Assembly (NCBI GenBank): GCA_944380625.1
Contig: CALWIE010000130.1
Span: forward strand, 1 to 6,929
DNA from: an uncultured Clostridia bacterium
GTDB taxonomy: Bacteria; Bacillota_A; Clostridia; Oscillospirales; Acutalibacteraceae
Length of the DNA: 6,929 bases
Direction of reading: 5' to 3'
Positions 6,319-6,929 of the stretch are shown here, one piece after another. A program made the translations under genes and the position numbers. The notes below the pieces were generated by a model that saw nothing but the letters and a program-made list of their open reading frames with translations, ran no database searches and was not told the DNA's origin. The stretch's first letter is position 1, and the number at the start of each line of letters is the position of its first letter.

Positions 6319-6330
6319 GTAAACTTTTAC
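6319..6330. repeat. Palindrome GTAAA-CT-TTTAC abutting the mreB -35
   Basis: A perfect 5-base inverted repeat with a CT spacer ends one base before the -35 of the mreB promoter. The position suits an activator or repressor site, but the A+T-rich setting makes chance quite likely. Confidence 0.25.
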
Positions 6331-6331
6331 C

Positions 6332-6360
6332 TTGAGAATTGCCGGGAAATAAGCTATAAT
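6332..6360 (+). promoter_or_regulatory. Sigma-A-type promoter of mreB
   Basis: TTGAGA (6332-6337), a spacer of exactly 17 bases and TATAAT (6355-6360) match the consensus at 5 of 6 and 6 of 6 positions. A+T-rich DNA upstream (6299-6331) could serve as an UP element. The start is expected near 6366-6368, giving mreB a leader of about 133 bases. This is the clearest promoter in the window and separates mreB from dut. Confidence 0.8.
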
Positions 6361-6374
6361 AAGCTGGAATTGAA

Positions 6375-6489
6375 AGGGAGTGTTTTTCCCGGGAACGGGA
6401 AACCCTAAAATATGCGTGTAAACGGGATCCGCCGGCGCGGCCGGGGACCGGTTGACCGGATATGCCCCGGCGGGGGCGGAAAGGCGGAG
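6375..6489 (+). promoter_or_regulatory. Structured 5' leader of mreB
   Basis: The untranslated region of mreB can form two compact folds. The first is TTTCCCG-GGAA-CGGGAAA (6385-6402), a 7-bp stem with a GNRA-type loop, flanked by AGGG/CCCT (6375-6378 with 6403-6406). The second is GCCGGGG/CCCCGGC (6440-6446 with 6465-6471) enclosing CCGGT-TG-ACCGG (6448-6459). CCGCC (6429-6433) is complementary to GGCGG at 6475-6479 and to GGCGG at 6483-6487, which overlaps the presumed Shine-Dalgarno GGCGGAG, so translation could be controlled. No known riboswitch or protein leader is recognised. Confidence 0.45.
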
Positions 6490-6499
6490 TTTTTTAGTT

Positions 6500-6929
6500 A
6501 TGGTGTCTGGATTGATTTCCAACTTTTTATCTATGTTTACGGTGTTCTCCAAGGATATTGGCATCGACCTGGGGACCGCCAACACCCTGGTGTTCATGCG
6601 GGGCAAGGGGATCGTCATGCGGGAGCCCTCCGTGGTGGCGGTGGACGCCCGCACGGATGAGGTTTTGGCGGTGGGCAAGCAGGCCAAGGAGATGCTGGGC
6701 CGCACCCCTGGCTCCATTGTGGCGGTGCGCCCCCTGAAGGACGGGGTCATCGCCGATTTTGACGTGACCGCGGCCATGCTCAAGTACTTTATCAAAAAGG
6801 CCCTGAAGACCGGCGCCCTCAACCGGCCCCGGATCGTGGTGTGCATCCCCTCCGGCGTGACCGAGGTGGAGCGCCGGGCTGTGGAGGACGCCGCCCGCCA
6901 GGCCGGCTCCAACAACGTGGACCTGATCG
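6500..6929 (+). CDS. mreB: Rod-shape actin homologue MreB (5' part, cut by window end)
   Basis: 143 codons are visible and the frame runs off the window. MreB polymerises under the membrane with ATP and guides the elongation cell-wall machinery. The first phosphate-binding motif [14 protein letters not shown] (19-32) is intact, followed by [13 protein letters not shown] (37-49), [22 protein letters not shown] (67-88) and [26 protein letters not shown] (111-136). The CIPSG and ARQAG stretches look more like MreB than Mbl, but with the rest missing Mbl cannot be fully excluded. The start ATG 6500 follows GGAG (6486-6489) by 10 bases. It adds [18 protein letters not shown] before the conserved core; an internal ATG at 6533 has no ribosome binding site. 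The extra N-terminus is hydrophobic with polar residues and may be an amphipathic membrane anchor. It has its own promoter. Confidence 0.92.
   Translation, partial: MVSGLISNFLSMFTVFSKDIGIDLGTANTLVFMRGKGIVMREPSVVAVDARTDEVLAVGKQAKEMLGRTPGSIVAVRPLKDGVIADFDVTAAMLKYFIKKALKTGALNRPRIVVCIPSGVTEVERRAVEDAARQAGSNNVDLI

Noticed and set aside
6412..6660. 82-codon plus-strand frame starting in the mreB leader
   Set aside because: No ribosome binding site before its ATG, it overlaps mreB in another frame, and the translation turns into an Arg/Gly/His-rich shadow after the mreB start.

Overview
The window reads as a chromosomal housekeeping region of a G+C-rich member of the Bacillota. The coding DNA is rich in GC-ending codons, while the gaps between genes drop to A+T-rich promoter DNA. 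Shine-Dalgarno sites are strong (GGAGG, AAGGAG), and a ZapA with a long coiled coil, a U32/DUF3656 protein, dUTPase and MreB lie close together. I infer a gut-type Clostridia of the Oscillospiraceae group (Flavonifractor/Oscillibacter-like). This rests on protein character and base composition only, because no marker RNA is present. I see no insertion sequence, phage gene, CRISPR array, tRNA or rRNA.

Layout. On the minus strand, a complete glycogen phosphorylase (glgP) occupies 9-2447. A 383-base divergent control region follows (2448-2830). It holds two candidate glgP promoters, a candidate structured leader RNA ahead of glgP, small palindromes, and a plus-strand promoter. Rightward genes are zapA (2831-3592), a U32-family protein (3612-5663), dut (5795-6241) and the 5' part of mreB (from 6500, cut by the window end).

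Gene logic. zapA and the U32 gene are 19 bases apart and look co-transcribed from the promoter at 2747-2775. dut follows after 131 bases that contain a strong GC hairpin and repeated GTGGAAAA motifs resembling relaxed DnaA boxes, so it may be read through or have its own control. mreB has its own near-consensus sigma-A promoter (TTGAGA, 17 bases, TATAAT) and a 5' leader of about 130 bases that can fold strongly. The rightward genes thus cover Z-ring assembly (ZapA), probable RNA hydroxylation (U32), dUTP clearance (Dut) and cell-shape control (MreB). The leftward gene is carbon-storage mobilisation.

No new multi-gene system is visible. The most interesting signals are non-coding: the glgP leader with two mutually exclusive pairings downstream of an extended -10 promoter, the phased GTGGAAAA cluster before dut, and the structured mreB leader with a possible anti-Shine-Dalgarno sequence. 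All RNA folds and promoters were found by eye and have no energy calculation or experimental support.
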